From Flavobacterium sp. HJJ (lineage in GTDB: Bacteria; Bacteroidota; Bacteroidia; Flavobacteriales; Flavobacteriaceae): DNA of 64,000 nucleotides. Below, one piece after another: positions 1-11,547 of this stretch (its first letter is position 1; every line of letters begins with the position of its first letter). Location: the NCBI RefSeq assembly GCF_015351475.1, contig NZ_JADKPR010000004.1:164500-228499 (forward strand), written 5' to 3'. The notes beneath the pieces are model-generated. The model was not told the DNA's origin. It made no database searches and worked only from the letters and a program-made list of their open reading frames with translations. The translations under genes and the position numbers were made by a program.

Positions 1-134
1 GATATGAACAAGCGAGAAATGCCAATTTCAGACAGCTCAATCAGGATGTTTCCAGCGGGACTCCCAATTTTGGTAACAAATATTTTTATGGTTATGGAAG
101 AACCTATTTTGTAAACCTGTACATCAATTTATAA
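1..134 (+). CDS. TonB-dependent receptor, C-terminal end only (partial)
   Basis: The gene runs in from the left edge. Only the last 43 residues are visible, read in the frame that starts at base 3 and stops with TAA at 132-134. The end has alternating aromatic and polar residues and finishes GRTYFVNLYINL, typical of the last transmembrane strand of an outer-membrane beta-barrel. The next gene begins 12 bases later on the same strand and encodes a lipoprotein with DUF5689 and adhesin-like domains, a common partner of TonB receptors in Flavobacteria. Receptor identity is inferred from the strand pattern and this context, and the substrate is unknown. Confidence 0.6.
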   Translation, partial: YEQARNANFRQLNQDVSSGTPNFGNKYFYGYGRTYFVNLYINL

Positions 135-146
135 ATATAAAAATTA

Positions 147-1502
147 ATGAATATGAATTTAAAATGCTGCACTGTTTTTTTAGGAATTGTAATGATTTTA
201 AATGGTTGTACCAAAGAAGAATTTGATGTGCCAAAATTAGCCTGTAATCAGCCTGACCTAAATGTAAACCGTACTGTTGAAGAAGTCCGCGCTGTTACAA
301 GTTCCATAGTGACACAATACAAATATGATGATATTATTGAAGCCTATGTGGTTTCCAGTGATGAGGAAGGGAATTTTTTTAAGACTATTTCGTTTCAGAC
401 TTTGGCAACAGCCAAAGCACCAGCGACGGGTTTTAGTGTTCCTGTTGATGCCTCGAATAGCTATATTGATTTTAGATTGGGCAATAAAGTTTATATCAAA
501 ATGAAAAAACAATATACCGATATTTATTATGGCGGTCTGCGCATTGGGGATATTTTTGTTAATAGCTATAACGAAGGCGGTGTTGGCCGAATTTCTCAAA
601 ACGATTATAAAAAAGTACTGAATGCTTCCTGTACAATGATTGATGAAAGCCAATTGGTCAAGCTGGTTAGTGTTGAAGAGGCTTTAGATGATGCCAAGAT
701 TAATACATTAATCGAATTGAAAGATGTGGAGTTTACCGAATCGGCGCTGGGACGGCATTATTATGAAGAAACCAATGATGTTGGCGGAGCAACAAACTGG
801 AATCTGCGGGACAAAACAGGAAGTCAGATTATTTTCAGAACAAGCGGTTATGCCGATTTTTCAGATCATTTAGTACCAGAAGGAAGCGGTACAATCCGTG
901 GAGTTTTGACAAAATTCGGCACCGATTATCAATTAATGGTAAGGTCTGAAAAAGATATTGTAATGAACGGAAATAGAAGTATTCCCTTCTTTGCTGAAGA
1001 TTTTCAATCCGTTAAAAATAATGTAAATTTTGCGTTGCCTGGCTGGAGCAATGTTGTCGAAAAAGCCACCAAATTATGGAAAAGCATAGTCTATAGTGGT
1101 AATGGCTATGCCGAGTTCAATACGACAAGTACTACCGCAGCAGAAAATATTGCCTGGCTGGTTTCCCCAAAAATTAATTTGAAAGATTATAAAAAGTCTG
1201 TATTGTCTTTTCGAAGCGCACAGCATGATTTGAAAATCGATTCTCCTCTCAACACATTAGAAGTGTATGTGTCAGCCAATTTTGACGGTTCCAGTATAAC
1301 CAAGGCAAAATGGACAAAATTAACTGCCAAAGTACCGTCCTTATCAACACCATCCCGCACATTTATTAGTTCCGGCGGTATTGATCTGTCTTCTTATACA
1401 GGAAATATTCACATCGCATTTAAATATATTGGTTCTGGCAAAGACAAAACTTTAAACGGTGCTTTTATGGTCGATGATGTCAAGATTTTTGGAGAAAAAT
1501 AA
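147..1502 (+). CDS. DUF5689 / choice-of-anchor J lipoprotein
   Basis: A 451-residue lipoprotein. The N-terminus has a short hydrophobic segment ending in a lipobox (LNGC, cysteine near residue 21), so export and lipidation are expected. ATG codons at 147 and 153 are both possible starts. The middle (about residues 45-260) resembles DUF5689, with OB-fold-like repeats and the segment INTLIELKDVEF. The C-terminal part (about 275-450), with FFAEDFQSV at its start and FMVDDVKIFGEK at its end, is typical of choice-of-anchor J / cleaved-adhesin jelly rolls. It follows the receptor tail by 12 bases, so the two probably form one operon and act together at the cell surface, perhaps on a polymer. No catalytic residues are recognised. 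The ligand is unknown. Confidence 0.75.
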   Translation: MNMNLKCCTVFLGIVMILNGCTKEEFDVPKLACNQPDLNVNRTVEEVRAVTSSIVTQYKYDDIIEAYVVSSDEEGNFFKTISFQTLATAKAPATGFSVPVDASNSYIDFRLGNKVYIKMKKQYTDIYYGGLRIGDIFVNSYNEGGVGRISQNDYKKVLNASCTMIDESQLVKLVSVEEALDDAKINTLIELKDVEFTESALGRHYYEETNDVGGATNWNLRDKTGSQIIFRTSGYADFSDHLVPEGSGTIRGVLTKFGTDYQLMVRSEKDIVMNGNRSIPFFAEDFQSVKNNVNFALPGWSNVVEKATKLWKSIVYSGNGYAEFNTTSTTAAENIAWLVSPKINLKDYKKSVLSFRSAQHDLKIDSPLNTLEVYVSANFDGSSITKAKWTKLTAKVPSLSTPSRTFISSGGIDLSSYTGNIHIAFKYIGSGKDKTLNGAFMVDDVKIFGEK

Positions 1503-1509
1503 TTAAATT

Positions 1510-1565
1510 AACCATTAAGGAATTAAGGGTACATTAAGAATTAAAACCTTAATTCCTTAATGGTT
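1510..1565. terminator. Perfect 19-bp inverted repeat between convergent genes
   Basis: Arms at 1510-1528 and 1547-1565 are perfect reverse complements (AACCATTAAGGAATTAAGG and its complement) around an 18-base loop. It lies in the 74-base gap between the convergent DUF5689 and GH97 genes, so it can serve as a bidirectional terminator. Each arm repeats the word ATTAAGG, a design shared with other intergenic elements in this window. There is no long T-run, so termination is inferred. Confidence 0.6.
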
Positions 1566-1576
1566 CAAAAAGAAAA

Positions 1577-4018
<2,442 letters not shown>

Positions 4019-5665
4019 TTATTCCTCAGTTTTTCCAATCTGCATTACTCTTTCTTCAAATTCATCTCTGGGACCGGCAGATTTGTTTTTGAGCTGGGAG
4101 CGGTAATTGTATATAGTCGAAATCGAGTAGCGAAGGAAAACAGCAATTTTAGCACTGTCTTTTATACCCAGACGGATGAGTGCAAAAATCCGCAGTTCAG
4201 TATTGAGCTGTTCGCCTTCTTTTGGCAGAATAGCTTCGCTGGGAAGTAACAGCGCATTAAAAGCATTGATAAAATCTGGAAATAACTGTAAAAAAGTTTT
4301 GTCAAAATTGGTATAAAATTCTTTTAATTCATTTTCGATATATTCTTTTGACTTCACCGTATTTACAAGATCGTTTATTTTTCCGGTCGTTGCCAATACA
4401 TTTAGTTTTCGCTGATACTCATCCAGTTTTCCTAAATAATCTGAACTTTGGTCCATATAACGGCCAATATAAATTTCTTTTAAAAAATTGGCTTCAGATA
4501 AAGTATTGTTTGAAAAATTTAATTTTTCATTAAAAGTATTTAGCTCGGAATTCAATTCAGAAAGTTTATCATTTGCCAAACTCAGCTCTTTTTTTGCGGC
4601 TGCTAATTTTTTCATCTGCTTAAAAAACAAAAGCAAAAGAGCTAATAAAATCAGTACTAAGAAACTGGCACTAATTAAAAAGATAATCAATTGGAATCTA
4701 TTAGTTTCATTTTGCTGCTGATAGGATTCACTGATGATGGGCAGCATTTTTGATATTTCATAAGTTCTTAAGCGTGCGTTGCACAGAACTGCGTCATCCA
4801 TTGAACGTTTGATATACGTATAAGCCCGATCGATATCGCCATCTTCATATAGTAAAAAAGCTAACGAACGAAGAGAAATATACTCTTTTTTGGACAGCTG
4901 TAAGTCTGATAAAGCCGAAATACCGAGCCATTTTTTTTCTTTATCTCTATTCTTTTTTTGCTTGTAAGCTTGGGAAATAACATAGGCTATAATTGCTCGG
5001 TTAGGGTCATCCTGATGAATTTTTGGAAAAAGAGGAAGTAATAAATCAAGAGCTTCATCTTGTTTTTTATTGTCAAGATACCAATCTGCCTTTGCGATAA
5101 TGTATGAAATGGAATTGACAGGATAAAAATTCACACAGGAATCCCGATATTTTTTGGAAAGCAGCTGGTACTTTTCTTTTTCTTGTTTAGAAGAAGCATT
5201 GTCAGCCATTTGTCCATAAATCATTCTGCTCACACTAAAAAGAGAACCTTTTAAGTTTGCAATAGAAACTGTTTTAAGAGAATTCAAAGCGTCGATACCT
5301 TCTTTGTACATGCCTAAAGTTCCCATTATTGTTATGAGATTTAATTTGGCTTGATTCAGTTTTTCAGTTTCATTTAGTTTTTCAGCTATTTTGAGATTCT
5401 TTCTGGCATATACTAAAGCAGAATCAGACTGATATGAATTATATCTATTGTACAGTTTTTGGGTAACCTCATATTCAGAAATAGGAGTATGGGTGTTTTT
5501 TAAAAGTGATTTGAGCTGGGAAATCTCACGTTCTTTTTTTTGAGTGTAAAAGGAATTATTTTCAATTGTCTGATCTATTTCAGACAATAAGTCATCTGGT
5601 TTTTTTTGTGCCAATGAATAGTAGGGCAGTAACAAAATGGCAGCAAACAGTAAAAATTTATTCAT
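4019..5665 (-). CDS. Membrane-anchored TPR transcriptional regulator, DUF6377 (SusR-like)
   Basis: 548 residues. A signal peptide (ends near SLAQ) is followed by a periplasmic helical region of TPR character (about 25-325), one strong transmembrane helix (about 326-347, rich in I, L and F), a coiled coil (about 350-400) and a cytoplasmic C-terminal region ending in a helix-turn-helix (ELRIFALIRLGI then SAKIAVFLRYSISTIYNYRSQLKNK). This matches the Bacteroidota DUF6377 architecture, which often sits beside sus-type carbohydrate genes and is thought to sense a ligand outside and bind DNA inside. It lies upstream of the GH97 gene on the same strand, so control of that gene is a reasonable inference. 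The inducer is not predictable from sequence. Confidence 0.8.
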   Translation of the reverse strand: MNKFLLFAAILLLPYYSLAQKKPDDLLSEIDQTIENNSFYTQKKEREISQLKSLLKNTHTPISEYEVTQKLYNRYNSYQSDSALVYARKNLKIAEKLNETEKLNQAKLNLITIMGTLGMYKEGIDALNSLKTVSIANLKGSLFSVSRMIYGQMADNASSKQEKEKYQLLSKKYRDSCVNFYPVNSISYIIAKADWYLDNKKQDEALDLLLPLFPKIHQDDPNRAIIAYVISQAYKQKKNRDKEKKWLGISALSDLQLSKKEYISLRSLAFLLYEDGDIDRAYTYIKRSMDDAVLCNARLRTYEISKMLPIISESYQQQNETNRFQLIIFLISASFLVLILLALLLLFFKQMKKLAAAKKELSLANDKLSELNSELNTFNEKLNFSNNTLSEANFLKEIYIGRYMDQSSDYLGKLDEYQRKLNVLATTGKINDLVNTVKSKEYIENELKEFYTNFDKTFLQLFPDFINAFNALLLPSEAILPKEGEQLNTELRIFALIRLGIKDSAKIAVFLRYSISTIYNYRSQLKNKSAGPRDEFEERVMQIGKTEE

Positions 5666-5710
5666 TGAACGCAGATTTGTTTCCTGTAAAAATAATTAAA
5701 AATTGAAATG

Positions 5711-5750
5711 AAAAACCGCCTTGAATCTTTAAAAGATTTAAGACGGTTTT
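5711..5750 (-). terminator. Intrinsic terminator of pyk
   Basis: On the minus strand AAAACCGTCTTAAATCTTT pairs with AAAGATTCAAGGCGGTTTT, with two imperfect positions, and is followed by a T-run. It lies 20 bases past the pyk stop codon and closes the rnc-pyk operon. Confidence 0.8.
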
Positions 5751-5770
5751 ATATTTTGATGTACTAAAAG

Positions 5771-7201
5771 TTACTCTATTTCAGAAACTCTTAAGGTATT
5801 TACCATACCTTTTTCAACAATAGGCATAGCAGCAAGGTTGATTAAGAAATCTCCTTTTTTCACAAAACCTTTCTCTTTTACGATATTATTTACGTCTACA
5901 ACAGTATCATCTGTGCTAACTGATTTTTCGTAATAAAATGATTTTACTCCCCAAAGTAAATTAAGCTGAGTCAAAATTCTTTTATTTGAAGTAAAAACCA
6001 AAATATGTGCAGATGGTCTCCAAGCCGAAATTTGAAATGCGGTATAACCACTGTTGGTTAAAGTACAAATTGCTTTTGCTTTGATAGCATTGGCCATGAT
6101 AGCTGCATGCTGGCAAACTGTTTTTGTGATAAAACGGTTTGTTCTTACCTGAGGTGAGTTTTGTGGAACTTGAATAAGCGGTGAATCTTCAACAGCTTCA
6201 AGGATTTGAGTCATTTTTTGGATTACCTGTACTGGATAATTACCTGTAGCAGTTTCTCCGGAAAGCATCACGGCATCAGCTCCATCCATAACCGAGTTGG
6301 CTACGTCGTTTACTTCTGCACGGGTTGGAGTTAAGCTGGTAATCATTGTTTCCATCATTTGAGTAGCAACAATAACTGGGATTCTGGCAGTTTTAGCTCT
6401 GCGGATTAATTCTTTTTGAACCAATGGTACTTCATGCGCAGGTAATTCAACTCCAAGGTCACCTCTTGCAACCATCAAAGCATCACAATAAGCAACAATT
6501 CTATCCATATTGTCTAATGCTTCCGGCATTTCGATTTTGGCAATAATTGGAATTTTATGCTCAGAATGTTTTGCAATCAATTCTTGTAAATCTTGTAAAT
6601 CTCTAGGTGTTTTTACAAATGAAAGAGCGATCCAGTCTAATTTCATTTCTATTGCAAAAATGGCATCAGCAATGTCTTTTTCTGTTAATGCAGGTAATGA
6701 AATCTTAGTATTTGGCAAATTCACTCCTTTTTTGGATTTCAATTCACCTCCTTGGATAACACGTGCAACAACTTCAGATTTTTTATCGGTTTCAACGATT
6801 TCAAAAATCAATTTACCATCGTCCAATAATACTCTTTCTCCAGGATTAACATCATTAGGGAAATTTTGGTATTTCATAAATACTCTTTTAGAAGTACCTA
6901 TTATATCTTCAGCAGTTGTGAAAGTAATCAAATCACCATCATTAACAACAACTCCATCTTCCATAACCCCAACACGAAGTTTAGGGCCTTGTAAGTCTCC
7001 AAGAATACCAGTAGTGTATCCAAATTCTTCGTTTATGCCGCGTATAATATTGATTTTGTTTTTAACATCTTCATAATCAGCATGAGAAAAATTCACTCTA
7101 AATACATTTACACCTGCCTCGATCATATCTTTAATGATCTCTCGTGTACTACATGCAGGCCCAAGAGTGGCTACAATTTTGGTTTTTTTGTTTGTAAGCA
7201 T
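5771..7201 (-). CDS. pyk: Pyruvate kinase
   Basis: 476 residues, the usual bacterial length. It converts phosphoenolpyruvate and ADP to pyruvate and ATP in the cytoplasm, the last step of glycolysis. The N-terminal KTKIVATLGPA motif, the catalytic lysine segment IIAKIEM (about residue 221) and the Mg-binding MVARGDLGVELP motif (about 245-256) are all present, as is the TATGNYP segment and a C-terminal allosteric domain. It begins 5 bases after the IPExxxVDY gene and is the last gene of the rnc, IPExxxVDY, pyk run, an arrangement I recall as conserved in Flavobacteria. Confidence 0.97.
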   Translation of the reverse strand: MLTNKKTKIVATLGPACSTREIIKDMIEAGVNVFRVNFSHADYEDVKNKINIIRGINEEFGYTTGILGDLQGPKLRVGVMEDGVVVNDGDLITFTTAEDIIGTSKRVFMKYQNFPNDVNPGERVLLDDGKLIFEIVETDKKSEVVARVIQGGELKSKKGVNLPNTKISLPALTEKDIADAIFAIEMKLDWIALSFVKTPRDLQDLQELIAKHSEHKIPIIAKIEMPEALDNMDRIVAYCDALMVARGDLGVELPAHEVPLVQKELIRRAKTARIPVIVATQMMETMITSLTPTRAEVNDVANSVMDGADAVMLSGETATGNYPVQVIQKMTQILEAVEDSPLIQVPQNSPQVRTNRFITKTVCQHAAIMANAIKAKAICTLTNSGYTAFQISAWRPSAHILVFTSNKRILTQLNLLWGVKSFYYEKSVSTDDTVVDVNNIVKEKGFVKKGDFLINLAAMPIVEKGMVNTLRVSEIE

Positions 7202-7206
7202 TTTTT

Positions 7207-7701
7207 TTAAAAAATTAGATTGTTTTTTGATTTTATCTTATTTATTTCAACAATATAGTTGGCAGCTATTTGATCTATTGAATTCAGCTCACTTTGAATT
7301 TTCAAAAGATTGGTGTCGTCTTCGCTGTTTTCAATTTTCAAAAAGTAATTTACTTTTTTAAATTCAGGAATCATGTACACTTTTTTTGCTACTTCAATGT
7401 CAAAATTTGTAAACAAACTTTGATTGTCTTCTTTTTTTTGTTGAATGACTTCGTTTATATTTTGTATCAAATCCCATGAAATATCTTTTTTCTTTTCATA
7501 ATAATGAAATCTAGAAAAATGAACTTCTCCTTCTTTATCAGTAATTTGAATTTCTTTGATAGATTTATTCAGGTTTACATGAAGTTTTTGATTGATAAAA
7601 TAAGCCAATCGGTAATCTTCTAATGTGGTGTGAATAGCAATAAGACTATAATCTATCTCGTCAAATTCACCAAAATTCAGTTTATGAATCGCCATGGTCA
7701 T
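7207..7701 (-). CDS. IPExxxVDY family protein
   Basis: 164 residues, no signal peptide or membrane segment. The family signature is present as YMIPEFKKVNYFLKI (about residues 108-122), with the usual aspartate replaced by asparagine (VNY). This is a Bacteroidota family of unknown function that usually sits between rnc and pyk, as here. It overlaps neither neighbour and is separated from pyk by 5 bases, so it should be co-transcribed. No catalytic residues are evident. Confidence 0.85.
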   Translation of the reverse strand: MTMAIHKLNFGEFDEIDYSLIAIHTTLEDYRLAYFINQKLHVNLNKSIKEIQITDKEGEVHFSRFHYYEKKKDISWDLIQNINEVIQQKKEDNQSLFTNFDIEVAKKVYMIPEFKKVNYFLKIENSEDDTNLLKIQSELNSIDQIAANYIVEINKIKSKNNLIF

Positions 7702-7810
7702 TAAAAAATAAGCTGTAAATATAATATTTCTAAATTAGTAAAAGGACGCTTACTGACTAGGATTATGATATTTTATTAACGAAAACGATGTAGCATTAAT
7801 AATCATTTAG

Positions 7811-8551
7811 CTATTTTCTTTCAATTTTTTCCTGAAAAGCAAAGTAAGCGCGTTGCGAAGCTTTCTCTTCTGCTTTCTTTTTTGAAGTAGCTCTGGCTTT
7901 TGCAACTACTTTGTCATCAATACTTAGTTTAACACCAAACAGCCGCTGACCATCAATTGCATTGTCGTCAAAAATATCATAATGGAATTGTTTTTTCTCT
8001 TTTTGACACCATTCTATCACTAGGCTTTTATAACTGATTACTTTACCTTCCAGTCTTGCAATGTCCACATAGGGAATAACAACCCTTTTTTGTATAAATT
8101 TTTCACAGTATTCGTACCCTTTATCTAAATAAATTGCACCTATTAAAGATTCAAATATGTTTCCATGTATGTTCTCTCCAAAGTGATGCACAGGAACTTT
8201 GCTTTCAACAAATTCAATTAGGTTTAAGTCTTTGCCTAGTTCATTCAGATGCTCCCGGCTTACTATTTTTGAACGCATTTTCGTTAAGTAACCTTCATCT
8301 CCTAATGGGGCTTCATTGAATAAGTAGGCGGCAATAACCGAACTCAGCATCGCATCACCTAGAAACTCAAGTCTCTCATAATTAATTGGATTGCCTTTTA
8401 AATCGATGCGGTTTGATGAACGATGCGTAAAGGCTTTTCTGTAAAATTCCAGAGAAATAGGGTCAAATCCAAGGATGGATTGAATAGCAGTAAAAAAAAT
8501 CCCGTCTTCTTGAGAACGGGATTTTGAGAATATTTTTTTTAGAAAACGCAT
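7811..8551 (-). CDS. rnc: Ribonuclease III
   Basis: 246 residues. It cuts double-stranded RNA during rRNA and mRNA processing. The signature helix reads YERLEFLGDAML with catalytic acidic residues Glu62 and Asp66. The second acidic cluster is in GNIFESLIGAIYLDKG (about 128-145). A C-terminal double-stranded RNA-binding domain follows (about 170-243, ending in a lysine-rich ATSKKKAEEKASQRA helix). It starts one base after the fabF stop, so translation is probably coupled. Confidence 0.96.
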   Translation of the reverse strand: MRFLKKIFSKSRSQEDGIFFTAIQSILGFDPISLEFYRKAFTHRSSNRIDLKGNPINYERLEFLGDAMLSSVIAAYLFNEAPLGDEGYLTKMRSKIVSREHLNELGKDLNLIEFVESKVPVHHFGENIHGNIFESLIGAIYLDKGYEYCEKFIQKRVVIPYVDIARLEGKVISYKSLVIEWCQKEKKQFHYDIFDDNAIDGQRLFGVKLSIDDKVVAKARATSKKKAEEKASQRAYFAFQEKIERK

Positions 8552-8552
8552 T

Positions 8553-9812
8553 TTATGCTTTGTAATCTAATTTTTTAACCAAAACGCAGGCGTTATGGCC
8601 GCCAAAACCAAATGTATTACTCATAACAACATTCATTTCTCTTTTTTGAGCAACGTTAAAAGTAAAGTTTAATTTTGGATCGATATTTTCATCATCTGTA
8701 AAATGATTTATTGTTGGAGGCACAATTCCGTGCTTTAATGAAAGAATACATGATATTGCTTCTATTGCTCCAGTTGCACCAAGTAAATGACCAGTCATAG
8801 ACTTTGTTGAATTCAGATTCATTGTATATGCATGTTCACCAAAAACATGAAGAATTGCTTTAGATTCTCCAATATCACCAAGCGGAGTTGAAGTTCCATG
8901 CATATTTACACCGTCTACATCTGTTGGCTCTAAGCCAGCATCTCTTAAACAGTTTAACATTACATTTTTAGCTCCTAATCCTTCAGGATGCGGTGCAGTA
9001 ATGTGATATGCATCTGCAGACATTCCGCCTCCTCCTATTTCGCAGTATATTGTTGCACCACGGGCTACCGCATGCTCGTATTCTTCTAAAATTAATGCTC
9101 CAGCACCTTCTCCAAGTACAAATCCATCTCTTCCTTTGTCCATCGGTCTTGAAGCTGTTTTTGGATCATCATTTCTTGTTGATAAGGCATGCATAGCATT
9201 AAAACCTCCCATTCCAGCAATTGTTACAGCAGCTTCAGAGCCGCCAGTTACAATAACATCTGCATGACCAAGACGGATATAATTGAAAGCATCGATGATA
9301 GCATTTGTTGATGATGCACAAGCAGAAACTGTTGTGAAATTTGGCCCTCTAAATCCATGCTTCATAGAAATAAGACCGCCAGCTATATCTGCAATCATTT
9401 TTGGTATAAAGAAAGGATTGAACTTAGGTGTACCATCCCCTTCTGAAAAATTAAGAACTTCAATTTGAAAAGTTTCTAATCCTCCAATTCCTGAACCCCA
9501 AATAACACCGACTCTGTCTTTATCTAATTTGTCATAGTCAAAATTAGCATCATTTACGGCTTGGTCAGATGCAACCATAGCGTATTGTGCATAACGGTCC
9601 ATTTTTCTGGCTTCTTTTCTATCAATAAAATCTTCTACATTGAAGTTTTTTACTTCACAGGCAAATTTTGTTCTAAACTTTGAAGCATCAAAATAGGTTA
9701 TTGGTGCAGCGCCGCTAACACCGTTAATTAAGCCATTCCAAAACTCCTCAACAGTATTACCAATGGGAGTAAGGGCTCCAAGGCCTGTTACAACAACTCT
9801 TCTTAAAACCAT
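8553..9812 (-). CDS. fabF: 3-oxoacyl-[acyl-carrier-protein] synthase II
   Basis: 419 residues. It condenses malonyl-ACP with acyl-ACP in fatty-acid elongation. The N-terminus RRVVVTGLGALTPIG, the active-site cysteine in SACASSTNA (about residue 165), the first catalytic histidine in HGTSTPLGD and the second in NTFGFGGHNA identify KAS II. It follows acpP on the same strand, an arrangement conserved across bacteria, but a strong terminator hairpin (9952-9991) lies between them. Confidence 0.97.
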   Translation of the reverse strand: MVLRRVVVTGLGALTPIGNTVEEFWNGLINGVSGAAPITYFDASKFRTKFACEVKNFNVEDFIDRKEARKMDRYAQYAMVASDQAVNDANFDYDKLDKDRVGVIWGSGIGGLETFQIEVLNFSEGDGTPKFNPFFIPKMIADIAGGLISMKHGFRGPNFTTVSACASSTNAIIDAFNYIRLGHADVIVTGGSEAAVTIAGMGGFNAMHALSTRNDDPKTASRPMDKGRDGFVLGEGAGALILEEYEHAVARGATIYCEIGGGGMSADAYHITAPHPEGLGAKNVMLNCLRDAGLEPTDVDGVNMHGTSTPLGDIGESKAILHVFGEHAYTMNLNSTKSMTGHLLGATGAIEAISCILSLKHGIVPPTINHFTDDENIDPKLNFTFNVAQKREMNVVMSNTFGFGGHNACVLVKKLDYKA

Positions 9813-9951
9813 AAACGTTTTTATTTTTGTTATCTTTTAACAAATAAAGCCCATGCTTTCTATACTATAAAAAGTAACTAAAGAGTCATGGGGATTTATT
9901 GTAAATATAATTTGATTGAAATTCAATCGGAATTTAATTTTTTAAATAATA

Positions 9952-9991
9952 ACACCCGATTTAAAATTAAGAAATTTTAGAAATCGGGTGT
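9952..9991 (-). terminator. Terminator/attenuator between acpP and fabF
   Basis: Arms ACACCCGATTT and AAATCGGGTGT form a perfect 11-bp stem (9952-9962 with 9981-9991). On the minus strand it is followed by TATTATTT. It starts 8 bases after the acpP stop and should end most acpP transcripts before fabF. Confidence 0.8.
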
Positions 9992-9998
9992 GTAATTA

Positions 9999-10235
9999 TT
10001 ATTTTTTAGCTTCCTCGATGTAAGAGATAGCTTGACCTACAGTAGCGATGTTTTCTGCTTGATCGTCTGGAATTTGAATGTCAAATTCTTTTTCGAATTC
10101 CATAATAAGCTCAACAGTGTCTAATGAGTCAGCTCCCAAATCATTAGTGAAGCTTGCTTCTGTTACAACTTCGTTTTCGTCAACACCTAATTTGTCTACG
10201 ATAATCGCTTTTACTCTTGATGCAATGTCTGACAT
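9999..10235 (-). CDS. acpP: Acyl carrier protein
   Basis: 78 residues, acidic. Ser37 in the [10 protein letters not shown] motif is the site that receives 4'-phosphopantetheine. It carries growing acyl chains for FabF and the other fatty-acid enzymes. A full promoter (TTG, 19 bases, TATTTTTG) lies just upstream and a terminator follows at once, so it can be transcribed alone at a higher level than fabF. Confidence 0.97.
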   Translation of the reverse strand: MSDIASRVKAIIVDKLGVDENEVVTEASFTNDLGADSLDTVELIMEFEKEFDIQIPDDQAENIATVGQAISYIEEAKK

Positions 10236-10266
10236 AATCTTTTAATTTTAGAATTTAATTTGTTGG

Positions 10267-10296
10267 CAAAAATAAAACAACTTTATTTTAAAACAA
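10267..10296 (-). promoter_or_regulatory. acpP promoter, Bacteroidota type
   Basis: On the minus strand TTG (10296 to 10294) is separated by 19 bases from TATTTTTG (10274 to 10267). This fits the Flavobacterium consensus TTG-N17/23-TAnnTTTG exactly. The acpP start codon is 31 bases downstream. Confidence 0.75.
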
Positions 10297-10413
10297 CTAT
10301 TTAGTGAATAAATGTGAGTACTAATTTATAAAATTTATTCCAACAAAGATTTTGTAAACCTATTTATTTTCGTTTTTTATTCCTTTTTTTGCATAAAATC
10401 TAAAAATAGAATT

Positions 10414-10983
10414 ATGAAAAGAATACTGATATTTGCTTCTGGATCGGGGACTAACGCTGAAAACATTATAAAATATTTTGGCAATGGGGAGATTGGGAAG
10501 GTAGCAGCTGTTTTTACCAATAATGCAGCAGCTACTGTTCTTGATAAAGCAAAAAAATTAGATGTTCCTACCGTGATTTTTTCTAAAGAAGAATTAAATT
10601 CAGGAAAAGTATTACAGAATGTAATTCAATTTGAACCGGATTTAATTGTCTTAGCGGGATTTTTATTAAAATTTCCAGATGATTTAATTGAAACTTATCC
10701 AAATAGAGTCATAAATATACATCCTGCCCTGCTGCCAAAATTTGGCGGAAAAGGAATGTATGGAATGCATATTCACAAAGCAGTAGTAGAAAATAAAGAA
10801 ATTGAAACTGGAATTACTATTCATTATGTGAATGAAAATTATGACGAAGGGAATATTATATTTCAGCAGCATGTCAGTCTTTTTGAAAGTGATACACCAG
10901 AAACGGTTGCTGCAAAAATCCATGAACTGGAACAAAAACATTTTCCTGAAGTTATAGAAAAACTGCTTCTTAATAATCTTTAA
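10414..10983 (+). CDS. purN: Phosphoribosylglycinamide formyltransferase
   Basis: 189 residues. It transfers the formyl group from 10-formyltetrahydrofolate to glycinamide ribonucleotide in purine synthesis. The N-terminal ILIFASGSGTNAENI loop binds phosphate. The catalytic set matches E. coli PurN: Asn101 and His103 in INIHPALLPKF and Asp144 in NENYDEGN. It is divergent from acpP, and rnhA starts 9 bases after it. Confidence 0.96.
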   Translation: MKRILIFASGSGTNAENIIKYFGNGEIGKVAAVFTNNAAATVLDKAKKLDVPTVIFSKEELNSGKVLQNVIQFEPDLIVLAGFLLKFPDDLIETYPNRVINIHPALLPKFGGKGMYGMHIHKAVVENKEIETGITIHYVNENYDEGNIIFQQHVSLFESDTPETVAAKIHELEQKHFPEVIEKLLLNNL

Positions 10984-10992
10984 TTACCGCTC

Positions 10993-11472
10993 TTGAATTA
11001 CGACGTACATATATATACAGACGGCGCTGCTAAGGGAAACCCCGGAAATGGAGGTTACGGTGTTGTTATGGAATGGGTTGGAAAACCTTATAAAAAGGAG
11101 TTTTACGAGGGTTTCAGGCACACAACCAATAACCGGATGGAATTGCTGGGAGTAATTGTTGGTCTTGAAAAACTAAAAAAAGAGAATACAGCCGTTCTGG
11201 TTATTTCGGATTCAAAGTATGTTGTGGATTCGGTTCAGAAAAAATGGGTGTTTGGCTGGGAAAAAAAAGGTTTTGCCGGAAAGAAGAACCCTGATTTGTG
11301 GAAACGCTTTCTGCTTGTTTATAAAAAGCATCAGGTTGATTTTAAATGGATAAAAGGGCATAATAATCATCCTCAGAATGAAAGATGTGATGAACTGGCT
11401 GTTATGGCTTCTATGCAGAAACAGCTTTCGATAGATGCCTTTTATGAAAAAGAAGAGGGCAAACTTTTATGA
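10993..11472 (+). CDS. rnhA: Ribonuclease HI, TTG start
   Basis: 159 residues. It degrades the RNA strand of RNA-DNA hybrids. The carboxylate set is complete: Asp10 (YTDG), Glu50 (NRMELLG), Asp73 (ISDSKYV) and Asp133 (RCDELA), with His123 in the flexible loop. The purN stop codon at 10981-10983 is in the same frame, so no upstream ATG is available and TTG at 10993 is the only plausible start. It forms an operon with purN. Confidence 0.95.
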   Translation: MNYDVHIYTDGAAKGNPGNGGYGVVMEWVGKPYKKEFYEGFRHTTNNRMELLGVIVGLEKLKKENTAVLVISDSKYVVDSVQKKWVFGWEKKGFAGKKNPDLWKRFLLVYKKHQVDFKWIKGHNNHPQNERCDELAVMASMQKQLSIDAFYEKEEGKLL

Positions 11473-11493
11473 AAACTTTGCAAAATACACCCT

Positions 11494-11524
11494 TTGCAAT
11501 ATTGCAACTTATAAACTATCTTTG
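11494..11524 (+). promoter_or_regulatory. Promoter of the PfkB-family kinase
   Basis: TTG at 11494-11496, a 20-base spacer and the -7 box TATCTTTG at 11517-11524 fit the Flavobacterium consensus. The downstream ATG is at 11548. Confidence 0.65.
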
Positions 11525-11547
11525 CACCCTAATTCGAAACTCATATA

